A program made the position numbers and the translations under genes. Below the pieces are notes generated by a model. That model did not search any database. It was not told where the DNA came from and saw nothing but the letters and a program-made list of their open reading frames with translations. From NCBI RefSeq assembly GCF_023091225.1, contig NZ_JAHWXM010000001.1, positions 1,860,001-1,924,000 of the forward strand: a stretch of DNA of 64,000 nt, read 5' to 3'. Origin of the DNA: Microbacterium galbinum (lineage in GTDB: Bacteria; Actinomycetota; Actinomycetes; Actinomycetales; Microbacteriaceae). Position 1 is the first letter of the stretch. Each line of letters begins with the position of its first letter. Positions 1-7,815 of the stretch are shown here, one piece after another.

Positions 1-1043
1 AGAAGTGCGCCGCCGACCTCGGCATCACGATCGACGCCCAAACCCTCTCGGGCGACTACACGACCAGCCTGCTGCAGGCGGCGAGCTCGAAGTCGCTGCC
101 CGACATCGCGCTCGTCAACACCGACACCCAGCTGCCGACGCTCGCAGCGCAAGGCGTGCTCTCCGACCTCGACACCCTCGGCCTCACGACCGAGGGTCTC
201 GCCGAGCCGGTCGCCGCCCTCGGCGAATACGAGGACACGCTCTACGGTCTGCCCACGCAGGTCGAGGACTACTCGGTGTTCTACAACAAGGCGTACTTCG
301 AGGAGGCGGGCATCACCGAGCTGCCCACCACCTTCGACGAACTCATCGCCGCCGCCAAGGCGACCACCACCGCCGACCACTACGGCATCGCGCTGCCCGG
401 CATCGCGGGCGACGGCTCGACGTCGTCGTACTTCCTGCCGTTCCTGCTGAGCGCGGGCGGCGACCCGGCCGACCTCACCAGCGACGGCGCGGTCGCGGCG
501 GTCGACCTCTACAAGACCCTCGTCGACGACGGCAGCCTCTCGAAGGAGTTCGTGAACTGGGGCTGGGACGGCATCGACCAGTGGAAGTCCGGCAAGGCCG
601 CGATCACGGTCTCGGGCCCCTGGAACCTCGTCGACACGAGCCTCGACTTCGAGTACGGCACGTTCTCGGTGCCGGCCGCGACCAGCGCCGACGAGAGCAG
701 CGTCGGACTCCTCGGCTACGCCTACACCGTGCCGGTGCAGGGCGACGAGAAGCGCGAGAAGGCGGCGGCCGCTCTGATCGAGTGCCGCGCCTCGGAGGAG
801 AACCAGGTCGACACCGCGGTGCAGGGCGGGTACGTCCCGGCGCTGACGTCGGCCCAGGAAGCCTTCGTCGCCGAGGTCCCGGCCGCCGAGGCCTTCGTCA
901 CCCCCGTCGCGAACGCCTTCAACCCGGCGACGCTCGGAACCGAGTGGAGCGCCCTGCAGGCGAAGTACGTCGACGCGCTGCAGAACGCGACCGTCAACGG
1001 CGTGAGCGCCGAGGAAGCGCTGAGCAAGGCCGACCAGGGTTGA
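1..1043 (+). CDS. Sugar ABC importer, solute-binding protein (5' partial)
   Basis: Only the last 346 codons are present; the frame is open from base 3, so the start and any lipobox lie outside the window. The product should bind a sugar outside the membrane and hand it to the two permeases that follow. A segment near residue 93 reading 'VFYNKAYFEEAG' and a later 'GPWNL' are typical of MalE/UgpB-type (family 1) binding proteins. The stop overlaps the next start by one base (TGATG), which indicates translational coupling. The sugar cannot be told from the sequence. Confidence 0.9.
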   Translation, partial: KCAADLGITIDAQTLSGDYTTSLLQAASSKSLPDIALVNTDTQLPTLAAQGVLSDLDTLGLTTEGLAEPVAALGEYEDTLYGLPTQVEDYSVFYNKAYFEEAGITELPTTFDELIAAAKATTTADHYGIALPGIAGDGSTSSYFLPFLLSAGGDPADLTSDGAVAAVDLYKTLVDDGSLSKEFVNWGWDGIDQWKSGKAAITVSGPWNLVDTSLDFEYGTFSVPAATSADESSVGLLGYAYTVPVQGDEKREKAAAALIECRASEENQVDTAVQGGYVPALTSAQEAFVAEVPAAEAFVTPVANAFNPATLGTEWSALQAKYVDALQNATVNGVSAEEALSKADQG

Positions 1044-1990
1044 TGACAGCCGCTGCCACAGCGCCGAAGCGGCCGGGGACTCGTGTCTTCGGCCGCTTCG
1101 GCCTGACCCTGGTGCGGCGACGGAACCTCGAGCTGTGGGCCTTCCTCGTGCCCGCGATCCTGTTCTTCGCCGCGTTCTTCCTGTTCCCCCTCGGGTACGG
1201 CGTGTTCATGAGCACGACCGACTTCACGACCGGCACCTTCATCACCGGCGAGGCGCCGTTCGTCGGGTTCCAGAACTTCATCGACATCTTCCGCGCGGAT
1301 GCCACCGGTATCGCGATCGTGAACACCCTCACCATCACGGTCGTCGCCGTGATCTCCGAACTCGTGATCGGCCTCGCGCTCGCGCTGCTGTTCACGCGGC
1401 GCTTCCCGGGCAGCCGCTGGTTGCCCGCTCTCATCCTCATCCCCTGGCTGCTGCCGGCCGTCGTCGTCGCGACGATCTGGAAGTCGCTGCTCGCGGGAGA
1501 CGGGGCGATCAACGACATCCTCGGATTCCTCGGCCTGCCCGGCAACGCCTGGCTCGCCGATCCCGCCACCGCCCTCGCCGCCGTGATCATCGTGACCGTG
1601 TGGGCGAGCCTGCCGTACTGGTCGACGATCCTCGCCGCGGCCCTCAAGCAGGTGCCGGTCGAGCACCTCGAAGCGGCATCCCTCGACGGGGCCGGGGCGT
1701 TCAAGCGCCTGTGGCACATCATCATCCCCAGCATCTGGCCCGTGATCTCGGTGCTCGTCGTCATGAGCGTCGTCTTCAACCTGCTGATCGTCGACCTCGT
1801 GCTCGCGCTCACCCAGGGCGGCCCCGCCAACAGCACCATGACCCTCGGCGTGCTCTCGTACCGTTCGGCGTTCAGCCTGTTCGAGTTCGGGCACGCGGGC
1901 GCCTACGGCATGCTGCTGCTCGTCATCAGCCTCGGCTTCGCCGCCGTCTACACGTGGCTGTCCGCCCGACAGGAGCGTGCCGAGCGATGA
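1043..1990 (+). CDS. Sugar ABC importer permease, MalF/UgpA type
   Basis: This 315-residue membrane protein is one half of the transmembrane channel of the carbohydrate importer. A basic N-terminus of about 30 residues is followed by six predicted membrane helices. The cytoplasmic EAA loop that contacts the ATPase is visible around residues 207-230 ('EAASLDGAGAFKRLWHI'). The ATG at 1043 is chosen because it overlaps the stop of the binding-protein gene. The end overlaps the next permease by four bases (ATGA). No ATPase gene is present here, so a shared MsiK-type ATPase encoded elsewhere is likely, as is common in actinobacteria (inference). Confidence 0.93.
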   Translation: MTAAATAPKRPGTRVFGRFGLTLVRRRNLELWAFLVPAILFFAAFFLFPLGYGVFMSTTDFTTGTFITGEAPFVGFQNFIDIFRADATGIAIVNTLTITVVAVISELVIGLALALLFTRRFPGSRWLPALILIPWLLPAVVVATIWKSLLAGDGAINDILGFLGLPGNAWLADPATALAAVIIVTVWASLPYWSTILAAALKQVPVEHLEAASLDGAGAFKRLWHIIIPSIWPVISVLVVMSVVFNLLIVDLVLALTQGGPANSTMTLGVLSYRSAFSLFEFGHAGAYGMLLLVISLGFAAVYTWLSARQERAER

Positions 1991-2814
1991 GCACCCGCAC
2001 TCCCCGCCGCAGCCGCGGCTGGTTCTGGACCGTGCTCACGGTCTCGATCCTCATCGTCTACCTGTTCCCCATCTACTGGATGATCTCGGCATCCCTCCAG
2101 CCCGATGCCAACTCCACCGACACCGCGTGGTTCCCGACCGCCCCGGCCCTCGACGGGTACGTGACGGCGTTCGAGGACGGCGGCCTCGACGGCCTGCGCG
2201 TCAGCCTGATCACCGCGATCGGATCGGTGCTGCTGACCCTCGTCGTCGCGGTGCCCGCCGCCTACTCGCTCAGCCGGCTGCGGTCGCGGGCGGTGAGCCT
2301 GGGACTCGTCATCCTGTTGCTCGCGCAGATGATCCCGAGCATCGTGCTCGCGAACTCCTTCTACGCGATGTTCAACACGTGGGGCGCGCTGAACAGCTAC
2401 ATCGGGCTGATCCTCGCGAATGCGACCGCCGGCATCCCGTTCGCGATCATCCTGCTGCGCTCGTTCATGCTGCGCCTCGACACCGAGGTCATCGAGGCCT
2501 CCACCCTCGACGGACTCGGACCGGTCGGATCGCTGTGGCGTGTGGTCGTGCCGCTGTCGCGCAACGCGATCATCACGGCCGGGGTGTTCACGTTCCTCTT
2601 CGCCTGGGGTGATCTGCTGTTCGGCCTCACCCTCGTCACGAAGACCGACATGTATCCCGTGACCGTGTTCATCTACGCGCTCGCGAACTCGAACATGAAC
2701 ACGTGGGCGGCGACGATGGGGGCATCCCTCATCGCCAGCCTCCCAGCGCTCGTGCTTGTTCTCGCCGCTCAGCGGTACGTGAAGGAGGGCGTCATCGCCG
2801 GCAGCGGGCGGTAG
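1987..2814 (+). CDS. Sugar ABC importer permease, MalG/UgpE type
   Basis: A 275-residue permease, the second half of the channel. It has six predicted helices starting around residue 13, and an EAA loop near residues 168-190 ('EASTLDGLGPVGSLWRV'). It starts on the ATGA overlap with the MalF-type gene, and is the last gene of this operon: it is followed by repeat elements with strong hairpins and a convergent gene. Its length and order (binding protein, MalF, MalG) match CUT1 sugar importers. Confidence 0.93.
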   Translation: MSTRTPRRSRGWFWTVLTVSILIVYLFPIYWMISASLQPDANSTDTAWFPTAPALDGYVTAFEDGGLDGLRVSLITAIGSVLLTLVVAVPAAYSLSRLRSRAVSLGLVILLLAQMIPSIVLANSFYAMFNTWGALNSYIGLILANATAGIPFAIILLRSFMLRLDTEVIEASTLDGLGPVGSLWRVVVPLSRNAIITAGVFTFLFAWGDLLFGLTLVTKTDMYPVTVFIYALANSNMNTWAATMGASLIASLPALVLVLAAQRYVKEGVIAGSGR

Positions 2815-2835
2815 CGCTTCGGCGGCACGTGGCAC

Positions 2836-2911
2836 TAACTCAGGAAGAATGCCCCCGAATCCGCGGAATCGGGGGCGTTCTGGCGACTTCGAGGCGTTTT
2901 GTCCTGAGTTA
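2836..2911. repeat. Intergenic palindromic element, TAACTCAGGA family, copy 1
   Basis: A 76-bp element bounded by the perfect inverted repeat TAACTCAGGA / TCCTGAGTTA. Inside lies a second GC-rich hairpin, GCCCCCGA...TCGGGGGC. It sits between convergent genes and could act as a terminator for both. A close relative is at 23976-24050 and a diverged one follows immediately at 2932-3007. Confidence 0.8.
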
Positions 2912-2931
2912 GGTACGGAGTTCCCGGTGCA

Positions 2932-3007
2932 CAACTCCGGAAGAAAGCCCCCGGAGCGCTGGTTCCGGGGGCTTTCGCAGGCTCGAGGGCCCGATTCTCA
3001 GGAGTTA
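2932..3007. repeat. Intergenic palindromic element, TAACTCAGGA family, copy 2 (diverged)
   Basis: A diverged relative of the preceding element. It keeps the 'AACTCCGGAAGAA' left end and 'CTCAGGAGTT' right end, with only 6 bp of outer pairing, and carries a much stronger inner hairpin (2944-2975). The two copies lie 20 bp apart. Confidence 0.65.
2944..2975. terminator. Bidirectional intrinsic-type terminator hairpin
   Basis: A perfect 12-bp stem, AAAGCCCCCGGA / TCCGGGGGCTTT, with an 8-base loop. The A-run and T-run at its two ends fit termination in both directions, between the sugar permease operon and the convergent ATP-grasp gene. Confidence 0.75.
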
Positions 3008-3022
3008 TGAACGCGCGAGGCG

Positions 3023-3976
3023 TCAGACTCCGACCGGCGCGGTATCGCGGGCGAGCAGTCCGCCGAGGAAACTCGCGATCGTGCGCGGGCCCGAGACGGC
3101 CGCGGTGGCCTCGACGTCGGGGTTGTAGTTCGTGTTGGTATTCACGTCGTAGGTGACGAAGCGGCCGTCGACGGTCTCGATGAACTCGATGCCCGCGACC
3201 GTGATGCCGGCGTCCTTCAAGAATGCGAGGTACTGCTGCACGAGCGGATGCTGCGCCGTGATCTCCTCGCGGATGCGGAACAGCGGCTCGGGCTCGACGC
3301 CGTCGGCGCCGGGCAGCGCGCACGCCTCGGCCGGGCACAGCTCGAAGCTGCCCGCGCTGGTGTCGACGCGCACGGCGTAGACGAACTCCCCACCGGCGAA
3401 CTCGACCCGGGTGACGAACGGGGCGGTGGCGAAGAGGTTCTCCTGCAGCAGCGTGATGCCGTCGGGCGAGGCCTCGAAGTCGGGGCCGTCGACCCAGGCG
3501 TCGAATTCGTCGTGGCTGTCGTGGCGGCGCACGCCGAGACCCTTGCCGCCCTGGTTGTGCTTGCTGATGAAGGGGGCGGTGAACTCGCGGGCGCGCTCCT
3601 TGAGCGCGGCGGTGCCGAAGACGGCGATGGTGCGCGGCACCTCGATGCCGGCACGCTGCAGTGCGGCGTGCTGGGCGGCCTTGCTGACCTCGAGCTCGAG
3701 CACGGGGCTGCCGTTCACGACGGTGCGACCGGATGCTTCGAGCCACCGCAGCACGGCACGGCCGAACTCCTTCGAGTCGCCGTGGTCGCGCGTGTGCGCC
3801 GAGGCGCTCAGCCGCGACCAGAACACACCGGCGGGCGGTTCGGCGTTCAGGTCGATCGACCCGTCGGTGAGCAGCCATTCCTGCGCGGGCACGCCTTCGG
3901 CCTCGAAGGCCGCGGCGAACGGCGGGAACCATTCGGCGTTCTCGTGGATCACGTACACGCGGGGCTCTGCAGTCAT
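3023..3976 (-). CDS. ATP-grasp domain protein (RimK-like)
   Basis: This 317-residue protein looks like a soluble ATP-grasp ligase. The central part has the ATP-binding loop 'SKHNQGGKG' near residue 137, and the C-terminal part has 'YDVNTNTNYNP' near residue 275, which matches the metal/ATP-binding Asp-Asn signature of RimK-like ligases. It stands alone between two convergently placed neighbours, so its acceptor substrate (amino acid or peptide) cannot be inferred. There is no signal peptide. Confidence 0.8.
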   Translation of the reverse strand: MTAEPRVYVIHENAEWFPPFAAAFEAEGVPAQEWLLTDGSIDLNAEPPAGVFWSRLSASAHTRDHGDSKEFGRAVLRWLEASGRTVVNGSPVLELEVSKAAQHAALQRAGIEVPRTIAVFGTAALKERAREFTAPFISKHNQGGKGLGVRRHDSHDEFDAWVDGPDFEASPDGITLLQENLFATAPFVTRVEFAGGEFVYAVRVDTSAGSFELCPAEACALPGADGVEPEPLFRIREEITAQHPLVQQYLAFLKDAGITVAGIEFIETVDGRFVTYDVNTNTNYNPDVEATAAVSGPRTIASFLGGLLARDTAPVGV

Positions 3977-4039
3977 ACCCTCACGCTAAATCACCCCGAA
4001 GCCCCGAGGGCCGGTCGTCGTGATGCAGCGTAATGCGCG

Positions 4040-5542
4040 CTACCCCTCGCCGCCGAGCTGCCCCGTCAGTCGCCCGTGGAACGCACCGCTCGCCTCGTTC
4101 AGCCCGACGAGTTCGACGGACGTGCCGTGCCGGGCGTACTTCGTCTCGATCGCGTCGAGCGCGGCGACGGTCGAGGCATCCCACACGTGCGATCGAGACA
4201 GGTCGATGACCACCCGTGCGGGGTCGGCGGCGTACTCGAACATCGTCGTGAGGTCGTTGCTCGACGCGAAGAACAGGGCTCCGTCGACCACGTAGGTCGC
4301 GACCTCGCCGTCGTCCGAGACGGTGCGGGTGACCGAGACGACGTGCGCCACCCGGCGCACGAACAGGACGGATGCCGTGATCACTCCCGCCACGACCCCG
4401 ACCGCGAGGTTGTGGGTGAGCACAACGGCGACGACGGTGACGATCATGACGAACGTCTCGCTCTTCGGCATCCGCTTGAGGGTCGACGGACGGACGCTGT
4501 GCCAGTCGAACGCACTGATCGAGATCATGATCATGACGGCGACGAGTGCGGCCATCGGGATCGTCGAGACGAAGTCGCCGAACACGACCACGAGCAGGAA
4601 GAGGAAGACGCCGGCGAAGAACGTCGAGATGCGGGTGCGGGCGCCGGAGCGCACGTTGATCATGGTCTGGCCGATGACGGCGCATCCGCCCATGCCACCG
4701 AAGATGCCCGACAGCATGTTCGCCGCGCCCTGCGCCCACGCCTCGCGGGTCTTGCGGGAGTGGGTGTCGGTGATCTCGTCGACGAGCTTCGCGGTCATCA
4801 GCGACTCCATGAGCCCGACGAGTGCGACGCCGAGCGCGTACGGCGCGATGATCGTGAACGTCTCCCACGTGAACGGCACGTTCGGGATGAAGAGTTCGGG
4901 CAGGCTGCGCGGCAGGGCGCCCTGGTCGCCCACGGTGGGCACGTTGATCGCGAACACCAGCACGACGGCGGTCACGATGACGACCGACACGAGGGGCGCC
5001 GGCACCAGCTTGGTGATCTTGGGCATGAAGATCATGACGAGGATGCCGAGCGCGACGAGCGGATACACCAACCACGGCACCCCGATGAGCTGCGGCACCT
5101 GGGCGCTGAACACGAAGATCGCGAGCGCGTTCACGAACCCGGTCATGACGCTGCGGGGGATGAAGCGCATGAGCTTCGCGACGCCGAGCACGGCCATCAG
5201 CACCTGGAAGACACCGGCGAGGATGACGGTGGCGATGAAGTAGTCCATGCCGTACGTCGGGGCGACGGGCGCGATCACCAGGGCGACGGCGCCGGTCGCG
5301 GCGGTGATCATGGCGGGGCGTCCGCCGAGGAACGAGATCGCGATCGCCATGATGAACGACGAGAACAGACCGACGGCCGGGTCGACGCCGGCGATCACCG
5401 AGAACGAGATCGCCTCGGGGATCAGCGCGAGACCGACGACGAGGCCGGCGAGCACCTCGCGCGTCAGCAAACGGGGGCTCTTCAGCGCGGTGAGCACGGA
5501 GGGATTCGCGCGATAGCGCGCGCGGTCGTCGACGGAGGTCAC
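4040..5542 (-). CDS. SulP family anion permease with STAS domain
   Basis: A 500-residue inner-membrane transporter of the SulP (SLC26-like) family for sulfate, bicarbonate or a similar anion. About 390 residues of hydrophobic helices begin with the family-typical 'GLVVGLALIPEAISFSVIAG'. The C-terminal 100 residues form a STAS domain ('VIDLSRSHVWDASTVAALD'). The length is shorter than that of classical sulfate permeases but normal for this actinobacterial subgroup. The substrate is not determined by sequence alone. Confidence 0.92.
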   Translation of the reverse strand: MTSVDDRARYRANPSVLTALKSPRLLTREVLAGLVVGLALIPEAISFSVIAGVDPAVGLFSSFIMAIAISFLGGRPAMITAATGAVALVIAPVAPTYGMDYFIATVILAGVFQVLMAVLGVAKLMRFIPRSVMTGFVNALAIFVFSAQVPQLIGVPWLVYPLVALGILVMIFMPKITKLVPAPLVSVVIVTAVVLVFAINVPTVGDQGALPRSLPELFIPNVPFTWETFTIIAPYALGVALVGLMESLMTAKLVDEITDTHSRKTREAWAQGAANMLSGIFGGMGGCAVIGQTMINVRSGARTRISTFFAGVFLFLLVVVFGDFVSTIPMAALVAVMIMISISAFDWHSVRPSTLKRMPKSETFVMIVTVVAVVLTHNLAVGVVAGVITASVLFVRRVAHVVSVTRTVSDDGEVATYVVDGALFFASSNDLTTMFEYAADPARVVIDLSRSHVWDASTVAALDAIETKYARHGTSVELVGLNEASGAFHGRLTGQLGGEG

Positions 5543-5608
5543 GGATGCTCCAGAGGGGGGTGATGGGCCCGATGGGGCCGATCCACTCTATGCCTCGGGG
5601 AGAGGCAT

Positions 5609-5938
5609 TCAGATTGCGTCGAGATCGAGGTGCGCCTCCACTGTGCTGATGGTCTTCCCCATCGCGCGTGCGTAGTGGATTTCACGACGAGTCGCTTCTC
5701 CGATGTAGCCGCCCTCGCTCACAATGCGAACGTCGTCGGCGAGGTCAATCCGCCTCAGGTGCAGCTCACCAAGAGCAGTGCGCATAGTCATCGTAATTTC
5801 GCCGCTCACTGCTTCTGGAGCGAGCACGATTATGCCGAGTGCGGTCAGTCGTCTCCGCTCGGAGTCAAACAGGTCGGGAAAGCGCAGCGAACCGCAAAGG
5901 CACACCACCCTCGGGCTCTCGATCCCCTTGCGCCTCAT
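5609..5938 (-). CDS. Nucleoside 2-deoxyribosyltransferase-like protein
   Basis: A 109-residue protein starting at 'MRRKGIESP'. The N-terminal 'VVCLCGSLRF' and the later 'LHLRRIDLADDVRIVSEGGYIGEATRREI' segment (given here in parts: LHLRRIDLADD and GGYIGEATRREI) match small NDRT-like Rossmann proteins often found in phage and accessory regions. A longer reading frame continues 76 codons upstream, but that part is Cys/His-rich and overlaps the opposite gene, so the internal Met is preferred. Base composition is less GC-rich than the flanks. The catalytic role is unproven. Confidence 0.65.
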   Translation of the reverse strand: MRRKGIESPRVVCLCGSLRFPDLFDSERRRLTALGIIVLAPEAVSGEITMTMRTALGELHLRRIDLADDVRIVSEGGYIGEATRREIHYARAMGKTISTVEAHLDLDAI

Positions 5939-6042
5939 ACGTTCAGTCTGCCCCAGAGCCACATCGGGACGGATATCCTTCCGACGCCCTAAACGACGTG
6001 GGGCCGCCCGCTCACTGCTCTCAGCGCCGATAGATTCAGTTC

Positions 6043-6428
6043 GTGACTTCTCCGAACACCACACCACCGCCGGGTGGCATGTCAATGCACGCGGACAACA
6101 GCAGTGGTGGGACGGAACCTCATGGGGACCGATCGCTCCGCAGCATTCGGCGCCGACACCGATCAAGACCCGAACTGCCGCGAACCTGTTGTGGCTATTT
6201 CTCGGCGGATTCGGGGCTCACCGCTTTTACCTCCGCAGGTTCAGCACCGCGTGGATGTTCCCGGTGATGGCGATCACGCAAGCGATCTTCCTCGCCAGCG
6301 GGCACCCCACGTCACGCAACATCGGACTCTGCATCCTGGTCGTGCTCGTGGGGTGGCTTTTCGTCGATCTTTTCCGCATCCCCATCCTTGTCGACAACGC
6401 CAACGGAGTCGCGCGTCCTCTTTACTGA
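6043..6428 (+). pseudogene. DUF2510-TM2 membrane protein, apparent frameshift
   Basis: The GTG at 6043 opens 'MTSPNTTPPPGG', a typical start for this family. The conserved remainder (WHVNARGQQQWWDGTSW, then a TM2 domain with GGFGAHRFYLRRF) continues in another frame. The shift lies at about 6068-6080 in the run CCGCCGGGTGG. The later frame has no ATG, GTG or TTG start near this point. A TAGATT box six bases before the GTG suggests a leaderless start. DUF2510 plus TM2 proteins are small membrane proteins of unknown role. Either the gene is broken, the base call is wrong, or a ribosomal frameshift occurs. Confidence 0.7.
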
Positions 6429-6476
6429 TCGCCCCACCCCTGGGGTATGCCGTCGCCAGGATTCGTCAACGCTAGA

Positions 6477-6806
6477 TCAGAAGGCAACCAGGAGACGTAG
6501 GAACCCGAGGGGCCCTGCGGCAAGAACGACGACCAGCACGAACAGGCCACTGATCACGAGGGCGGCGAGAGCGACCCCGCGCGGCCGCGATCTCCGGACG
6601 GTCGCGATGACGCTCAGGATGAGGGCAATGACACCGACGCGCATGAGCATCAGAGCACCTACGGGGTCCAGCCATCCGTAGGGCATAAGTGACGGCAAGG
6701 ACAGCAACGACAGGATCAGTGCGCTCCAGGCGAGCGCGCCCAGCGGCTTCGCCGGCCTTGCAAACTCGTCGGCTGTGTTGATCCCGCCGACCTTGACGTC
6801 ACGCAT
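6477..6806 (-). CDS. Small membrane protein, DUF4190-like
   Basis: A 109-residue protein with three hydrophobic stretches: residues about 23-45, 48-68 and 77-100. Short charged linkers (RRSRPRG) separate them, an arrangement like DUF4190-type proteins. A good ribosome binding site (GAAGGGGG) precedes the ATG. It follows a tiny upstream reading frame by 10 bases and may be co-transcribed with it. No function can be assigned. Confidence 0.6.
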   Translation of the reverse strand: MRDVKVGGINTADEFARPAKPLGALAWSALILSLLSLPSLMPYGWLDPVGALMLMRVGVIALILSVIATVRRSRPRGVALAALVISGLFVLVVVLAAGPLGFLRLLVAF

Positions 6807-6816
6807 CAGGCCCCCT

Positions 6817-6966
6817 TCAGCGGACCGCGGTCGACAGCATCAGGAACAGCGCCCCAGGCCCCCGAAGAAGACGGCGAACGTGATCGTCGATACGAGGGTC
6901 AGCCACAGCCAGCCGAGCCGCCGCTCTGCGCGCCTCTGCAGAGACATCATGTTCGGGTGCGGTCAT
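6817..6966 (-). CDS. Short hypothetical ORF, possibly a frame-damaged membrane peptide
   Basis: A 49-codon frame with a plausible ribosome binding site (GGAGAGG) before 'MTAPEHDVSAEARRA'. In the middle the +1 frame reads 'RRLGWLWLTLVSTITFAVFF', a far better membrane helix than the annotated frame; the last residues 'ALFLMLSTAVR' again look membrane-like in the original frame. The intact ancestor was therefore probably a small one- or two-helix protein that suffered two compensating indels, or the sequence has errors here. Confidence 0.35.
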   Translation of the reverse strand: MTAPEHDVSAEARRAAARLAVADPRIDDHVRRLLRGPGALFLMLSTAVR

Positions 6967-7020
6967 GCCCGTTCCTCTCCCCCTGAAGCTCCGAACCTAG
7001 CAGTGCCCCGACACGAACCC

Positions 7021-7347
7021 TCAGCGCCCTCGAAGATGGGGAGGGACCTTGCGCTGAAGAAGGTCGACCAACTGCGGGTCCATGAAGTCGAAGTCATCGG
7101 GGATGCCGAGCACGACGATCCGCACATCTCGCAGGTGTGGCATGAACCGTCTGCTGATCTCGCTCTTGTGCCGTTTCTCCATCACCAGCACGAGGTCTGC
7201 CCAGTCGAGGTCGTCGGGAGTGAGGCGTTCTTCGGCGTCGGGCTTGAGGCCTGCGGAGGCGACGCGGATGCCCGGCCAGTCACGGAAGACGTTCTCGGCC
7301 GTCGGACTGCGGAGCCGATTCCGGCTGCACACGAAGAGCACGTTCAC
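7021..7347 (-). CDS. Low-molecular-weight protein tyrosine phosphatase-like protein
   Basis: A 108-residue cytoplasmic protein beginning 'MNVLFVCSRNRLRSPTAE'. This places the phosphatase P-loop CX5R followed by Ser at residues 7-14, and gives an aspartate-proline pair ('FDFMDP') near residue 90 as the possible acid loop. It is shorter than classical Wzb-type enzymes and fits the compact phosphatase-like subgroup. It is divergent from the UBP zinc-finger gene, with 78 bp between the two starts. The substrate is unknown. Confidence 0.75.
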   Translation of the reverse strand: MNVLFVCSRNRLRSPTAENVFRDWPGIRVASAGLKPDAEERLTPDDLDWADLVLVMEKRHKSEISRRFMPHLRDVRIVVLGIPDDFDFMDPQLVDLLQRKVPPHLRGR

Positions 7348-7425
7348 TCCGCCAGGTTACGGCTCCGTCGGTGGTGGCCCCAGGAGGGCCTGTCCAAGCG
7401 GCGAGGGAACCGCGATGATGGCGGC

Positions 7426-7788
7426 ATGACGACAGATCCCGAGATGATCGACGTGACAGTGCCTCCCAGCGGTACGGGGTGCGTGGAATGCGATGAGACC
7501 GGCTCGTGGTGGGTTCACCTGCGACGGTGCGCCGCATGCGGACACATCGGATGCTGCGACGACTCCCCGAACACGCACGCGACGAAGCACTGGCACGAGA
7601 CCGGCCACTCCGTGATGCAGAGTTTCGAACCCGGGGAGGACTGGTTCTGGGACTTCCGAAACGAGACCGCTTTCGATGGCCCGTCGCTCGCCGCACCGAC
7701 GAGCCATCCCGAATCACAGGCCGTTCCCGGTCCGAGCGACCGTCTTCCCGCCGACTGGATGGAGATTCTCAACGGCGGTGGACGCTGA
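7426..7788 (+). CDS. UBP-type zinc finger protein
   Basis: A 120-residue protein with a zf-UBP domain. 'CVECDETGSWWVHLRRCAAC' occupies about residues 19-38, followed by 'GCCD', 'THATKHWHETGH' and a hydrophobic 'DWFWDF', giving the Cys/His ligand series of the fold. In eukaryotes this domain binds the C-terminus of ubiquitin; its bacterial ligand is unknown. The tail of about 45 residues is Pro/Ser-rich. The ATG at 7426 lies just outside the phosphatase-like gene's upstream region. Confidence 0.85.
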   Translation: MTTDPEMIDVTVPPSGTGCVECDETGSWWVHLRRCAACGHIGCCDDSPNTHATKHWHETGHSVMQSFEPGEDWFWDFRNETAFDGPSLAAPTSHPESQAVPGPSDRLPADWMEILNGGGR

Positions 7789-7815
7789 GGGGCTCGCTCT
7801 GAGATGCCGGCCGGG

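Noticed and set aside
722..1894. Long minus-strand open frame opposite the sugar importer
   Set aside because: It is the complement of two well-recognised genes, and its product is a low-complexity Arg/Asp/His-rich chain typical of GC-rich antisense frames.
5724..6428. A 234-codon frame covering the TM2 domain from an ATG at 5724
   Set aside because: The first 100 codons overlap the deoxyribosyltransferase-like gene on the other strand and have no domain; the GTG at 6043 plus a frameshift explains the data better.
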